This document shows, one piece after another, positions 1 through 11,890 of a stretch of DNA of 64,000 nt. How positions within the stretch are numbered: position 1 is the first letter of the stretch; each line of letters starts with the position of its first letter. Location: positions 23,113,648-23,177,647 of the forward strand of contig CM057162.1 of NCBI GenBank assembly GCA_029962745.1. The letters run 5' to 3'. Below the pieces are notes generated by a model that made no database searches, was not told where the DNA came from, and saw only the letters and a program-made list of their open reading frames with translations. The stretch comes from Echinometra lucunter. Lineage: Eukaryota > Echinodermata > Echinoidea > Camarodonta > Echinometridae. The position numbers and the translations under genes are program-made.

Positions 1-337
1 NNNNNNNNNNNNNNNNNNNNNNNNNNNNNNNNNNNNNNNNNNNNNNNNNNNNNNNNNNNNNNNNNNNNNNNNNNNNNNNNNNNNNNNNNNNNNNNNNNNN
101 NNNNNNNNNNNNNNNNNNNNNNNNNNNNNNNNNNNNNNNNNNNNNNNNNNNNNNNNNNNNNNNNNNNNNNNNNNNNNNNNNNNNNNNNNNNNNNNNNNNN
201 NNNNNNNNNNNNNNNNNNNNNNNNNNNNNNNNNNNNNNNNNNNNNNNNNNNNNNNNNNNNNNNNNNNNNNNNNNNNNNNNNNNNNNNNNNNNNNNNNNNN
301 NNNNNNNNNNNNNNNNNNNNNNNNNNNNNNNNNNNNN
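1..337. other. Assembly gap
   Basis: This stretch is all N. Any upstream exons of the candidate terminal exon at 419-528 would lie here or further left. Confidence 1.
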
Positions 338-418
338 ATAGTAGAGTAATCTACCCGAAAGTCCTTTTTTTTTCAAAAATGCATTATACATTCATTTATT
401 AATTTCTTTGATTTCCAG

Positions 419-528
419 GCAAAGATAACAACATACAAACCAAGGAAACTCCACTGACTAGTGCAATTGATTCAGAAAGCGTCACTGCCATTGTGCAAAG
501 CATCTTCATATGCAGTTTTACTATCTAG
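419..528 (+). CDS. Candidate terminal exon, unrecognised protein
   Basis: A good 3' splice site (TTTCTTTGATTTCCAG, AG at 417-418) is followed by an open frame of about 36 codons ending in TAG at 526-528. The first two bases (GC) complete a codon begun in an upstream exon, and the frame then reads KDNNIQTKETPLTS and ends SIFICSFTI. No domain is recognised. The upstream part of the gene would lie in the gap at 1-337. A foldback MITE begins about 35 bases after the stop. The splice site and clean stop are what is seen; that this is a real exon is inference, and a chance frame of this length is possible. Confidence 0.3.
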
Positions 529-564
529 AATTGTACATGATTAATGATTATCTGTCTAGGCATC

Positions 565-812
565 TTAGTTCTATATCGTTGTGCAACAGAACTCTTGTGG
601 AACACAAAATGGAAAATCATTGAAAAATGAAAATCATAATTTTTCAAACACTGATTGATAATTTCATGGGTCGCATATAGACCTAGTAACTTGATAGCTT
701 TTGTGACATGATCTTTGCTAAAAATTCTATTTCAGTGTCAAAATAGATATTTCTGATTTTTATTTTTGCATTTTGTATAGCGTACGCATTCTTACGCACA
801 GCAGCATTAAAC
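565..812. mobile_element. Foldback MITE, family also at 11891 and 51331
   Basis: This is a degenerate copy of a roughly 250 bp palindromic element. The left arm resembles TTAGTTCTATATCGTTGTGC and the right arm carries ACGCACAGCAGCATTAA. The middle (GTGACATGATCTTTGCTAAA) matches the middle of the copies at 11891-12140 and 51331-51580. No coding capacity is seen. Confidence 0.6.
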
Positions 813-819
813 TTAAAGT

Positions 820-1960
820 GATGCTTTTTTGACTGTTATATCAGAAATGTATGGTTTTATTAAAATAATTGATTTTAAAGAATGCATCAATATTTTCATT
901 GCACATTGTAAAATTTGGTATTTGTACAACAAACATTAAGATATTCTAAGAATTCTAGGAAGTGAGGAGACATGATAGACTTGGTAGGCTAGTGACAAAC
1001 TCCATATTTCATATTGAATATATGGCCTAGATATCATGGGCAGTGATTTGTGAAAATAATACATGGGTTATTGAAAATTATTTTTAAATTTGATATTACA
1101 ATCTCTTGCATTTTGTCATTAAGATAATCAAATTTTGAAATGTAACATGGGGAAAGAATCATGGAATCAACAGAAGTTGTGCGTTTGTAGTGAGAGAGAG
1201 CAAGAAAGTGCAGGAGAGGAAGAGGGAGAAACGGGAACAGAGAGAAAGAGTGCTGGAGGGAGTAGAGAGCAAGAAAGATTGCATGTCGAAGGGAGATAGG
1301 GTCAAGAGACAGATGCAGGCTGGCTGTGCCATGGATTTTGATAGGGGAAAGGGCCTGGCAAGATGACCCAAAATTATTTTTTATCAGAGCTGTTATATAG
1401 TTAGATGACCCTGCCCTCTCTTCCTTTTCCTTTTTCTTCTTTTGATCACTTGAGAAATAGAAAAACACTGCCCCCATCCCCGCCCCACCCAGCCCACATC
1501 CTTAAATACTGCCGCCTCTGGACAGATGGAAGGACAGTCTAAAGGTGCGAGATTACTTTGGATTTTGACATAAGCATCTTTGAAACATTTAGATGGCCGG
1601 GGGGGGGGGGGGGGGGAGGTTGCCACCTTTGATTTTTCAAGTGATGAAAAATGAGCTTAAGAAAGAGTGATGAAAGGAGAGGGGTGAGAGACAGATGGAA
1701 GGACAGTCTAAGAGATGTTACTAGAATCAGGGGCAGCACTGGTGGGGGAGGAGGCATCGATGCCCTCCCCATGATGTGATTTAAAAAAACCAAGAGAATG
1801 CCATGGGTCTTAATTTTTTAAATCACCTGAAAAATCATGGGGAGTTAAAAACTAAAAGAATGGGTCTTGCAATTAATGGCCTTATAATAAAATTTTTATT
1901 TTGGGAAAAGTAAACAAACTCTCGTATTGGCCAGTGCCAGTGTAACTGTCATTTGTTAGA
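820..1960. other. Non-coding stretch with GA-rich and poly(G) tracts
   Basis: No gene is seen. It holds a purine-rich GAGAGA tract (about 1190-1290), an 18-base G run at 1599-1616, and a 21-base direct repeat at 1523-1543 and 1691-1711. The minus-strand open frames here are proline-rich or low-complexity products of these tracts and were not called as genes. Confidence 0.6.
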
Positions 1961-2029
1961 TCTACTGAGCTGTGCCTGCCGTATCAGAGAGTTCAAGAGC
2001 TTCTGGAAGCGAACCAGGCTGCCGTGAAC

Positions 2030-2511
2030 CATACCTACAAATATCGGCAAACCCGGAGAATAAGGGACCGGAACGCGCGCACATATTCATTTGTGTACAA
2101 ACAAATGCAGCCGGTGGCAGGGGCAGAGTCGGCTTCGAGGGGGACGATCTGCACAAGATTCATGGATGAAACATTTGTGAGTTTGAGAACATTTCTGGCA
2201 AAAATCAAAATGATTTTCACCACATAATCACACATTTGAAAGACGAGAGGACAATGTAATATATTAGAACATGATTGCTTGATTAAAACATATTTTAAAG
2301 TCATTTTGAACTTGATAATGGACTTGTCACATACCCTGACTTTCGGCTGTTGCTGCCGATCTCTGCACAGTACAAATGGCATGCGCGGGCGTTCCGGTCC
2401 CCTATTCTCTAGGTTTGCCCAAATATCAATTTGGCAAGAATTCCTTTTGCGACAGCCACCCAACATGCAAGATGTGCTTTATTCCGTTAGCAAATCTGGG
2501 TGGCTGTCGCA
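2030..2511. mobile_element. Foldback element with a terminal hairpin
   Basis: Two imperfect inverted arms face each other, about 2036-2125 and 2345-2440, sharing GAGAATA.GGGACCGGAACG on opposite strands. Beside the right arm is a perfect 15-bp stem: TGCGACAGCCACCCA at 2448-2462 and its complement at 2497-2511, with a 34-base loop. It looks like a non-autonomous inverted-repeat element; no target duplication was found. Confidence 0.5.
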
Positions 2512-2639
2512 GGAGGAAGTCTTTCCATCAATTATATTTTAAAAGATTCTCCATACCAGATTTTCCTATTTCAACAGTTAGACGGATTTTTTGTCTTGAT
2601 CTAGAGCGCAGATTCGACGGAGATGATTCGATTGCCCTA

Positions 2640-3345
2640 GCTTGCGCTTGCGCATACAATGTAAACAAATACACGTGATAGCGCTGGCGTGGTGTAGTAT
2701 TTCCAGGATTTTGGTACTTTTGACCCAGCGCCGGTTTTGCTTCGGGGTCACGGCGCATGCGCAGACGTTAACCCCGAACTGGCTTATTTGCATAACTGCG
2801 ACGTAATAAGGTCAAATGAATAACCATATTTCGAGAGCGATACTATCGAAAAAATACATATTCATGATGCTATGATCCAATCAAGGTGCCGATTTTGGTT
2901 CATTAATATTTAGAAGGGCTTATTTTCAGCTTCTAATGGACGAAAGCCGGGCGGGTTTAACCCCAAAGGCATGATGCTTTCCGCGCGTGCTGCTTTCTGT
3001 GTAGCTATATATTTAAAACATCTTTGGTTGGGACTCAACTGTGGAGCCACTTCAGTGGGCCCTTTCTGTGTGGGAGCATCTTTGGCTATGTGACTAAATT
3101 CCTGCTATCTTGGTGGAACAGCAGGAAATATACCACTTCGTGGATCGGCTTTGTGGAACTGTGTGGCCGATGCTCATAGTAGTGGCCCAGCGCTCCGAGA
3201 TCGAGAGTCCTAGCCTCCATCTCATCATCTTCCGCTGGACTTCGTGGCAGAACCCCGTCAACTGAGTAATCATCTTCACCGATCATCGAAAAAAGACAGA
3301 TATCACGGACCCTAGGACACCATTTCAGGTGTCGCCAGCCACGGG
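2640..3345 (+). other. Possible promoter and non-coding first exon
   Basis: This stretch is richer in CpG than its neighbours. It contains CGCATGCGCAG near 2754 (resembling an NRF-1 site), a TATA-like CTATATATTTAAAA near 3004, and a consensus 5' splice site GGG|GTAAGA near 3343. Short frames exist on both strands, for example a minus-strand 66-codon frame at 3086-3286, but none is recognisable. The arrangement would fit a TATA promoter with a first exon of about 300 bases, but each element is short enough to occur by chance. Confidence 0.2.
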
Positions 3346-4430
3346 GTAAGACTGCTCCTTGTTTTTACCCAATTTTCAAGTCAGTTCTTCTGAGACCGTC
3401 AACACAAATAACAATTGGACAAGACTGAACTCAAAACTCTTCCCTGGATAGAGTTCTATATGCTTATTCTTCATGCGGACACTTTCAAGCTTGTACAGGA
3501 TTATCGATGGTTTGAATGAGACAAAAGACTGATAAACTTCACCATGAAGCATATTGATCTATATCAAATTGGTTTTTGTAATTAAGTCATTTTGTTGTTT
3601 TAACTGAAACCTACGACTAAAAGTGTATGAAAGCACAGATACTGTATGTATTAGATTATTTCAGTCTATTTGAGAATAGTCAACCATTGCCGGCATAAGA
3701 GTATTTTCATTTTGGTTGTTTTCTTTGTTGGATCTCTATAGAATGTCAGATGTTACAAGAAGATATTATGATATTCTGTTTCACTTTTGAATTTTGGATC
3801 ATGAGACTCCCACAGAAATGGGATTGGATTAAAATAGACACATAAACTGTATTTCCTTATTGTTGACTTTGCTTATTTTCTTGTGTTCTGGCTCAAACCT
3901 TACACCAGGTTTACCTATAGGTTTGTAATTTCAAAATTTTTGATCATCTTTAGATATATTGAAGCATGACTATAAGACATTGAGTAATCTTCTTCAGAGA
4001 ATTCAAATGCAACCATTTTCTAAGGAACACATATAAATTCAAATTTTAATTGAAATTTAGTAGATGCACCTCATGTATAAAAAAAATCTCTCTGCATACA
4101 TATACTTTAAGGCAAGTCCCACCTAATTTTGTAAAAATTCCTCTTTCATTACTCTACACTTGTAATATATATAACAATAAAACACCAAAGGAACATTTTA
4201 CACACACACAAACGCACACACACACCCAATAATTAATTGATACCTTTGAGGTCACTGCAAGTAATGGGGATTTTAGTTCAAATATAAACCCCAGCAATAT
4301 AGAAATTTTGTCATATTTCAGTAAATATAGGTCTACAATACTTTCAAAAAGTATAAGTTGACTGTTCTCAATAGTGCTACATCTAATAAACAGTACACAT
4401 AAATATGAAACAATATAATGAATGATAATA
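3346..4430. other. AT-rich non-coding stretch
   Basis: No gene or clear repeat was seen here apart from a short (CA)n tract at about 4200-4226. It could be intron or intergenic DNA. Confidence 0.5.
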
Positions 4431-4431
4431 G

Positions 4432-4914
4432 TAATAATAAACTGACACTTATATAGCGCACAATCAATTACAAACTGCTCTGTGCGCTTTTCATACAGCT
4501 TTCCAAGATTACACGATTAAAAAACAAACAGATATGTCTTTCGATTCTGCTTAAATGATACCATGGAGGAACATAATTGTAAATGAGCAGGCAAACTATT
4601 CCATGATTTTGGACCACAAAAATCAAAGCTGGCTTCACCCTTCTAATAAACTCTAGGAATAGGAATATATAAAATTGACTATCTTCGCTAGAGACCGATG
4701 TGGTGAGGAAAGTAAAGAATAAAGGTAATCGGTTGCCATTCTGTGTATGCAGTTTAAAACAATTAAAGCAGCCTTGTAAAAATTCTTTTCTCAACAGGCA
4801 ACCAATGTAACTGTTTCAACAAAGGAGTTGCCCTATCCTGCTTCCTAGCCTTGAAAACAATGGCAGATCGATTTTGGATGACTGCAACCTCTCAAAATCT
4901 GTTTTATATATTAA
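4432..4914 (-). repeat. Retrotransposon 3' region, minus strand
   Basis: Read on the minus strand this resembles a retroelement 3' end: a degenerate frame followed by GCGCTATATAAGTGTCAG and an (AAT)n-like tail at about 4427-4440. The broken frame at 4468-4794 is not a host gene. The adjoining LINE at 4915-5985 may have inserted into it. Confidence 0.45.
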
Positions 4915-5985
4915 CATTGATTATTTTTTTAATGATTAATTTTAATAAAACAAATTATGTGATTTTCAAGACTCGCAATAAACATACTGATGATGGTGCA
5001 ATACAATTAACAGTTGCTAATAAAGTGATTAAACGGGTTAATCAAGTAAGATTTTTAGGATTAATTTTGGATGAAAATATGACGTGGAAATGACATATTG
5101 ATTATATATGTACAAAAATATCTAGGGTAATTGGAGTGTTAAACAGACTCGAGAAAATACTACCATTACATATTCTTGTAAATTTATATAATACCATGAT
5201 CTTGCCACACTTGAATTATTGTCTGATTATCTGGAGTGGTTGGGCATCTTATTTATTCCAGAGGATATATTTACTTAAAAAACATGCAATAAGGGTAATA
5301 ACGAACTTTTTGTTTAGAGTCCATACTCACATTTTATTTTTTAAGCTTAAAATCTGAAAACTTAATGAACTCTACGAAACTCAGATTATTGTATTTATGT
5401 ATTTCATTGTGAAATGTACCTTGCCATATTGTTTTAATAATTATTTTATTCTGAACAGTAGTATTAATAGTTATTTGACAAGAAATTCAAATAAATTATA
5501 TGTTCTTTTTTGTGTTGTAACTTCTCTAGAACTACAATTCGTAATAAGGGGCCCATTATCTGGAATGGTTTAGATGAATGCTTTAAAGGGTCCCCTACAT
5601 TATCATCTCTAAAACGTACATTGAAACTAAAACAACTATCTAGCTATTCTTAAAATCTGCCAAACTGCCTGTTTTTCGGGGGGGGGGGGGAGTAGGGAAT
5701 AAATGTAATGTTTAAAAGTTTATCTTCTTTCACTGTGTCTTTCTTTATTTTCTTCCATTGTATAATGTAGTAATAAAGGGAGTCGGCTGTGATAGGTCAA
5801 TGGCCTTATCCGATTCCCCACATCCGCTACATTTCAATTTATCCTTTTATCTTCCTTGTGTTAATTGTATGTACTATTATAATTTAAGTTCATTCTTGAT
5901 TATATCGTGTATTGTTTTATCTTTTTATCTTTGTATCAATTTTAAAGGATGCCAAATAAATGAATTGTATTGAATTGAATTAACA
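4915..5985 (+). mobile_element. 5'-truncated LINE, reverse transcriptase C-terminal part
   Basis: Two adjoining open stretches (about 4920-5093 and 5136-5357) give the C-terminal part of a non-LTR reverse transcriptase. Recognisable stretches are NKTNYVIF, then VRFLGLILDENMTWK, then ILPHLNYCLIIWSG. A TGA follows the tryptophan-lysine at 5091-5093, so the frame is interrupted; the 3' portion is further broken. The 3' untranslated region ends near 5950-5985 in AAATAAATGAATTG followed by TTGAA pentamer repeats, a usual form of LINE 3' tail. The catalytic YADD region is absent, so this is a dead 5'-truncated copy. Confidence 0.8.
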
Positions 5986-5989
5986 GGGA

Positions 5990-6540
5990 GTTTGATTAAT
6001 CTAATCTACTAAGCACAAGGGATCGGATAGCATGGTTACAGGCTTCTTTTGTGAGCATTTTTCGTAATCTACATATGTTATACTGGTGAAAGTTGAGAGA
6101 TTTATAAAGTGAAATTACTTGGGTAGACATGGATAATGAAGCATCGATATAGACACCAAGAGTTTTAAGAGAATCAGACGGGACAATGAGAGAATTACCA
6201 ATAGACACCAACACTCTTTCGGAAGGTGATGATTAAGTTTAAGTAAAAAAAAGTAGCAATGCCTCTGTTTTTTCATCATCTCACTGTTACTTGTTCATCA
6301 CCATCCACTGCCTCACGTCATGAATGCATCTTTCAATCCCCGATAATGCATGATGCAAACTATCAGCATTTTTATGGTCAAACTATGGTACATACCACAT
6401 TTGAAGATCATCAGCATAATGTGTGAAATTTGTATACTGTGATTCCTGATGATACTGCCAAGTGGTTTGCTGTACAGAAAATAACAGGGGGCCGAGAAAG
6501 CATAAACACCTTACATTTATAGCCATTAGAAACTGCTGGT
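5990..6540 (-). mobile_element. LINE fragment with YADD reverse transcriptase motif, minus strand
   Basis: On the minus strand, the frame at 6383-6500 reads LGPLLFSVQQTT and ends HYADDLQMWYVP, the catalytic YADD box of a CR1/L2-like reverse transcriptase. After a frameshift the frame continues as VSIGNSLIVPSDSLKTLGV near 6214-6140, followed by a conserved C-terminal stretch. Frames are broken, so it is a relic. It lies tail to tail with the plus-strand LINE ending at 5985. Confidence 0.8.
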
Positions 6541-6604
6541 AAATGAAACCGGTTGGTACATGTACATTCAAGGCAGATACATGTATATTTACAAAAAAAA
6601 AATA

Positions 6605-7146
6605 CTGTAAAAATGGAAAGCTAGGGTTGACATTTGTATATTTCAAAATGAATTCAAAGAACTGTTACTATACTGATATACCAGATGGAATGATGGGAAT
6701 ATGTATTTTATGACTGTTTTATTTAAAGATCAATTGGCAAAACCACAAAAGATATATAAATAGTAGTGTATTCAGGACAAAATTACCCAGTAATGATGGC
6801 AAGCTGGGGTTAACTCATAGAACTATTATCACTGATATACCAGAAAGAATGTTGAGAACAAGTACATGTACTTTGTGACTGTCTTATCCAAAGATCAACT
6901 GGCAAAAGCATAAAAGATTAAGAGACAGTAGTACATTCAACAGTTAGTATATTCAAGACAAAATTACCCTGTAACGATGGCAAGCTGGAGTTGACATTTA
7001 CACCTCAAAATGAACTCATAGAGCTGTTAGTTCTGATATACCGGAAGGAATGTTAATGTGTACTTTATGACTATCCTATTTAAACATCAATCGGCAAAAG
7101 CAATGAATTATTACAAAACAGTAAATAATTTTAATATGAAATCATG
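6605..7146. repeat. Tandem repeat of about 180 bp, three units
   Basis: Units begin near 6605, 6790 and 6972 with GTAA.GATGGCAAGCTGG.GTT, share CTGATATACC.GAA.GAATG and CAAAATTACCC, and are diverged from each other. The third unit is interrupted by the GC-rich MITE at 7147-7513. No coding function is seen. Confidence 0.7.
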
Positions 7147-7513
7147 GACCCCTTTTACACCAAGCCTTGGGCCGCGGCCCGGCCTTGGTGTAAAAGGTCA
7201 AAATTCAAATACGGTGCCAAATGCGGGGCCAATTTCGGCCCAGCTCTGGAGGGAGGCCAGTTTTGGTGCAAACGCGGAGCGGGCCAAACGGGGGCCATCT
7301 TCCGTTTTCAATGACCTCATGCAGCCAATATTGTAGAATTACAAACCGGGCGCGCGGGGATAAAAAAAAAGGCTTTGTCAAATTGTAGAGCGCTCCTACG
7401 ACGAAACTTTGAAAGAATCTAGATACAGGCCGCGGCCGCGGTCCCGGTGTAAACGCACGAAACTGCGGTGCCGGGCCGGGGCCCGGCCGCGGCCACTTGG
7501 TGTAAAAGGGGTC
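7147..7513. mobile_element. GC-rich MITE with 18-bp perfect terminal inverted repeats
   Basis: The ends GACCCCTTTTACACCAAG (7147-7164) and CTTGGTGTAAAAGGGGTC (7496-7513) are exact complements. The left end is itself a hairpin: a second inverted copy (CCTTGGTGTAAAAGG) lies at about 7183-7197, around a GGCCGCGGCC core. The body is GC-rich compared with the AT-rich flanks. No transposase frame is present and no target duplication is obvious. It interrupts the 180-bp tandem repeat. Confidence 0.85.
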
Positions 7514-8293
7514 TTTGTGACTATTAAATAGGTGGATGTCAACAGTTTAGAACTCTTCCATATAAAATCAATACATTTTATTTAGTCACAATAGTTATCC
7601 GCCTTTTTGGATCCAATTTCTTTTACACAATTTCTTAGGACATGTACCAAATAAAGTGTGTTTTCTCATGTCAAACAATAGAAAGTTTGAGGGCACAAAT
7701 TTATCTTTTGATGTGTTTACATGGGAACTCACCATTTCAAATTCCCTTAAATTGGTCTACCCGATAAATAGAGATTGAGAGAGGGAGAACAATCTTCAAT
7801 GTGAAATTATCACACATCATGACATGAGAAGCATTTTGTTCGAAATCTTTTGAGTGGTATTTTTTCTTTCACATAGTACTTGCCTGGGTGCACGCCTGTG
7901 TGTGCACACCCACCCATACACACACAACACACCCGCACACAGGCATGTCCACATGCAACAAAGCATTCAGACATAAAATGACATCATATAGCTATATTTA
8001 TGATGAATACTAATTATACATGTAGTGGATGTTGTGGATACCATTATCCAAGCAAAAACTATATTACGGAACAAATCTCGCATCTAAATATCGCAAATAT
8101 CAATCTGAATAACTGAAAGAGAAAGAAACTCCATCGTAATGCACACTGTTTTGTAATACACAATTCATAAACATTTTTGTTTATACTCAATCATAAAGTA
8201 CACATAACTGGTACAAACAATGATTATGTTTATGTGTAGTAATAGATTTCACACTGCAACTGCAGAGTTGAGAATATCAGTGTTTTAATGTAC
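7514..8293. other. Non-coding stretch with CA-rich microsatellite
   Basis: No gene is seen. A mixed CA/CACACC tract lies at about 7890-7945. Confidence 0.5.
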
Positions 8294-9034
8294 AGCATGA
8301 GGAAAACAAAATAAAAAACAAACAGATTCAACCCAGCATATTGTTGCCATCAATGCATATAGATCCTTCAATTCTGAAACCTGGATTAATAAAATCTGAC
8401 CATGGAAAGCTGAAAAGTACTGATTCATGTCCAATTTGCTCAATTTGGGAATGCATAGTTTCGATGTAGACATCACAATCATACCATTACAATAATCTAT
8501 TTCAACAAATTCACTTACAATACAATAAAATTAGTTCATTCATATAACGCTCTTACAAGGTCATGACTGGTTCTACAGTGCTTTACAAAGTTCAGTTACA
8601 GATTGGCATGAAAAAGAACAGTTTTAAGATTCATCTTAAAAACGTTATGGAGCGGGCATGCGGACAAATCGTGGCAGATCGACTAAGCACTTGACTTCAG
8701 AGATGTCAGGACTTGAATACGGTCTTCTGTTTACTGACACACACTTTATAATTAAGACGTTTTTTAAAAAAAAATATTTTTTTTGTAGTACTGATTTAGC
8801 CTGCTTCATAATCATCTTGAAAGTTTGAGAATGAATATAAAGTTTTTATCTCCTTGATTCACTTCACATCGTTTTGCAGCATATAGCAACAAACTGTGCA
8901 TCTACTGTCATCATACAGTTCAATGAAAAAAGTATAGTGATATCAATAATAAAAGTGTATTTGCGAAAAATACCCTTTGAACAACGTGAAAGCACTTTTT
9001 CATAATACATTTTTGTGTGATATAGTCATGTGTG

Positions 9035-9574
9035 TACCGGGTGTCCCAGAAAAAGCGGAACAGTAGATTTTCATTACCTTACCTTAATAAACAAAGAAAA
9101 AAAAGTTTTTTACATCAGTGGGTAAAGCATCGTCTACCAAAAAAAGATACAAAGATCATTGAATTTGGTGAAGTAATTTGTATTCTATGACCGTCTCTTA
9201 AAATACATTCATTTTCAAATTTTTGGCGACTGATGAGTAGCTTTGTGTCAGGATGGCCTTTCATAATACTATGTTTGAGGGAAGTCCATTGATGCATGTC
9301 AGCAACAAAACGTGCCGTACACATGCCATATGAAAGGCCATTCCTGACACAATTCTGCTCTCAACTGTCGCGGAAAAAGCATGGGAAATTCGAAAATTAC
9401 CATATTTTAAGAAACGGGCATAGAATCAATTATTACTTCACCAAGTTTAATGATCTTGGCATCATTATCTTTGGTAGAAGATGCTTTACCTACTAAAGTA
9501 AACAAAGATTATCTACTTTTTGAAGGTAAAGTACTGAAAATCCACTGTTCCGCTTTTTTCTGGGACACCCGGTA
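9035..9574. mobile_element. Tc1/mariner-type MITE, full-length imperfect palindrome
   Basis: TA dinucleotides flank the ends (9035-9036 and 9573-9574). The terminal repeats begin CCGGGTGTCCCAGAAAAAGC and their complement ends the element. The inverted arms extend almost to the centre: the minus frame at 9115-9324 and the plus frame at 9296-9496 give related peptides ending GRRCFT, which simply reflects the palindrome. TA target use suggests mobilisation by a mariner-like transposase; the family assignment is inference. Confidence 0.75.
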
Positions 9575-9601
9575 CAATATTTTCATCTCTTAACTTAATA
9601 C

Positions 9602-9627
9602 ATATATATATATATATATATATACAG
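9602..9627. repeat. (TA)n microsatellite
   Basis: An uninterrupted run of about 12 TA units lies just right of the MITE. Confidence 0.9.
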
Positions 9628-10467
9628 TTGATGTGTCTCATATTGAGATGATAATGAAAACAGAGGACCCTTTTACATACAAGTAGTACTGAAATTTTGC
9701 TCTACCATCAATCTCTGAAAGACATTTCTGTTGACATATCACGAAAATCTCTTCAAAATCTTTACATAATATACAAAATACATATATACAGACCACTATT
9801 TAACTCTATGTGATACAAACATGTACATGGTAAAAAATAAATCATTTTCAAAAAGGTAGACTTTAATTTCTGTATTTCTGTTTACTGAAAGAGGAAGATA
9901 CATGTAACATGCTTTAGAAAAATCCATCTGCAAATGCATGAAGCATTACTGATCAGAAAATTCTGAACTTATAGGAGTGCTTACTTGAAATGCATTTTAA
10001 GAAGACTCCTATCAAAGCTATCTGCAGTATAAACATCAATTCACTAAGTAAACAAAACAGAAAAAATGACTTCTTTCTAATCTAATGGGGGCTATCTTGT
10101 ACAGCTATATTTCTTGTGATCTTCAAGGAAACCAACAACCTCAAGTGAAATACTGTAGTGTTTATATCAAAGCAAAGATGGAATTAAACATATCAGCGAA
10201 CATTTGAGCAAAAATCAGGCATGAAATGGGAAAGTTATGGCTAAATGAAATTTTCTGGACATATTTTCGACAGTACCATAGCTATGGATGACATCATTAT
10301 GTGGAAAATCTATATGTTTTGTACACACATTAAGTAAACACTCTCATTTTGCTTAAGATTTAGTGTGTTCAGTAGCTCATCCCATGCAAACTTCCATGTA
10401 GAAGTACTTTGAAATTTCACTGCCAAAAAAGAAGGGCGGCCATTTTCCGAATATGCCTCTCTTGGAA

Positions 10468-11305
10468 ACTAAACAAGACAAAAAGTAAGTTCCGCCTAAT
10501 ACAAACATCTGTATTTTTTCAATCAGGAACCTTTGATGAAATCTGAATACAGATTCATGTAGCTACACTTCTCAGCTGCATTTCCTGTAAAATTCAGTGC
10601 AAACCCTTCAGTCACGCTTCAGTGAACACGACCTAAATATAAAACTGTCACTTTTTAAAGTTCACAAGCCTCGGGCCATAACTTTGATGCAGTGATATCG
10701 GAACATCTTTTAAGTTTTCTGCGTTTGAAGGCATGCAACATAAATTTCACTCGTAACCAAACATACCAAAGGAGTTGTGCACCAAATTTCATGCTTGAGT
10801 CAGCAAGAAGTGAAAATGGAAAAAAAAAACCCTGCAGTGTTGACATCTTTTGCACGGTGAATTTGATCTAATGTAGAGGAATTCATGTTTTGGAAGGGTG
10901 TTTGTAACTTTTGCAAATGATACCAATCATTTCGAAGTTGAATGAGCACATAATAAAAACAATATATCACCTTATTGGAATTATCAACCAATTATTGCCT
11001 TATTTTATGCACTAAAATTCTATTGATAACATTTTTTATGCTTTCAAATGCAGAAAACTAAAAGTGTGTTCTGATATCACTGCATCAAAGTCATGGCATG
11101 AAGCTTGTGAACTTTAAAAATGACAATTTTGCATTTAGGTCGTGTTCACTGAAGCAGGACAAAAGGGTTTGCCCTGCATTTTACAGGAAATGTAGCTGAG
11201 AAGTGTATCTACATGAATTTGTATTCAGATTTCATCAAAGGTTCCTGACTGACAAATTACAGAGATATGTTTTAGGGGGAACTCACTTTTTGTCTTGTGT
11301 TTAGT
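10468..11305. mobile_element. Foldback element, small member of the 17.7 kb palindrome family
   Basis: The ends ACTAAACAAGACAAAAAGT and its near complement bound two arms of about 300 bp. The arms share CAGGAACCTTTGATGAAATC, a GTAGCTACA motif and CACGACCTAAAT on opposite strands. The same arms form the outer part of the larger palindrome at 17699-19801 and the copy at 52192-53031. No transposase is seen. Confidence 0.8.
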
Positions 11306-11635
11306 ACTGGACAGTTTTGAAAATAACTTTTTAACAGAACATTAATTTAACACGTATTATGCATCAAATAGAAGGGAACCAATTCTCCTACAATGACGTC
11401 ACTTTTGATGGGTTTAATGATTTACATAAAATTCTTGTGCCAAATATGTGAAATTTTGCCATTTTCTTTACCCAAAATGTAAAGTGCTCCAAAAATGAAT
11501 ATTTAAGTAACAAATATTGCACTCAAGGATCATTTTTGGCAGGTTTTCCACTTGTTTATGTCGTCTTCTCTCTCATTGTTCCTCAACAAACTAAAACTTC
11601 TTTTGAAAGGTATAATTGACTGATACAAGTCATAT

Positions 11636-11725
11636 TCCATTTTTATTGTTGTTATCATTATTATTATTGTTATTGTTATTATTGATATTTTTATCAGTAC
11701 TGTTATCAGCATTATTGTTGTCGAC
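11636..11725. repeat. (ATT)n-like microsatellite
   Basis: An imperfect ATT/GTT repeat. The inverted partner near 51806-51853 carries a purer and longer AAT run, showing expansion after duplication. Confidence 0.7.
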
Positions 11726-11890
11726 TATATTAATTTTTTAGTATTTCTACACGGTAGGCATGCAGCATTTTCAAAGATACAATAACACACACGCTGACCG
11801 TGGAAGATACCACATCGTCACGACTCTTTTCCAAGGTCAGAGTAAGCTGTTTATATATCACAGGAACAAGAAACACGTGGTGAGGCCTCT

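Noticed and set aside
2752..2765. NRF-1-like site as proof of a promoter
   Set aside because: GCGCATGCGC-like sites also occur near 16547 and 61077 outside any gene context; one site alone is weak evidence.
9115..9496. Pair of related small proteins on opposite strands
   Set aside because: The similarity comes from the palindromic MITE, not from two genes.
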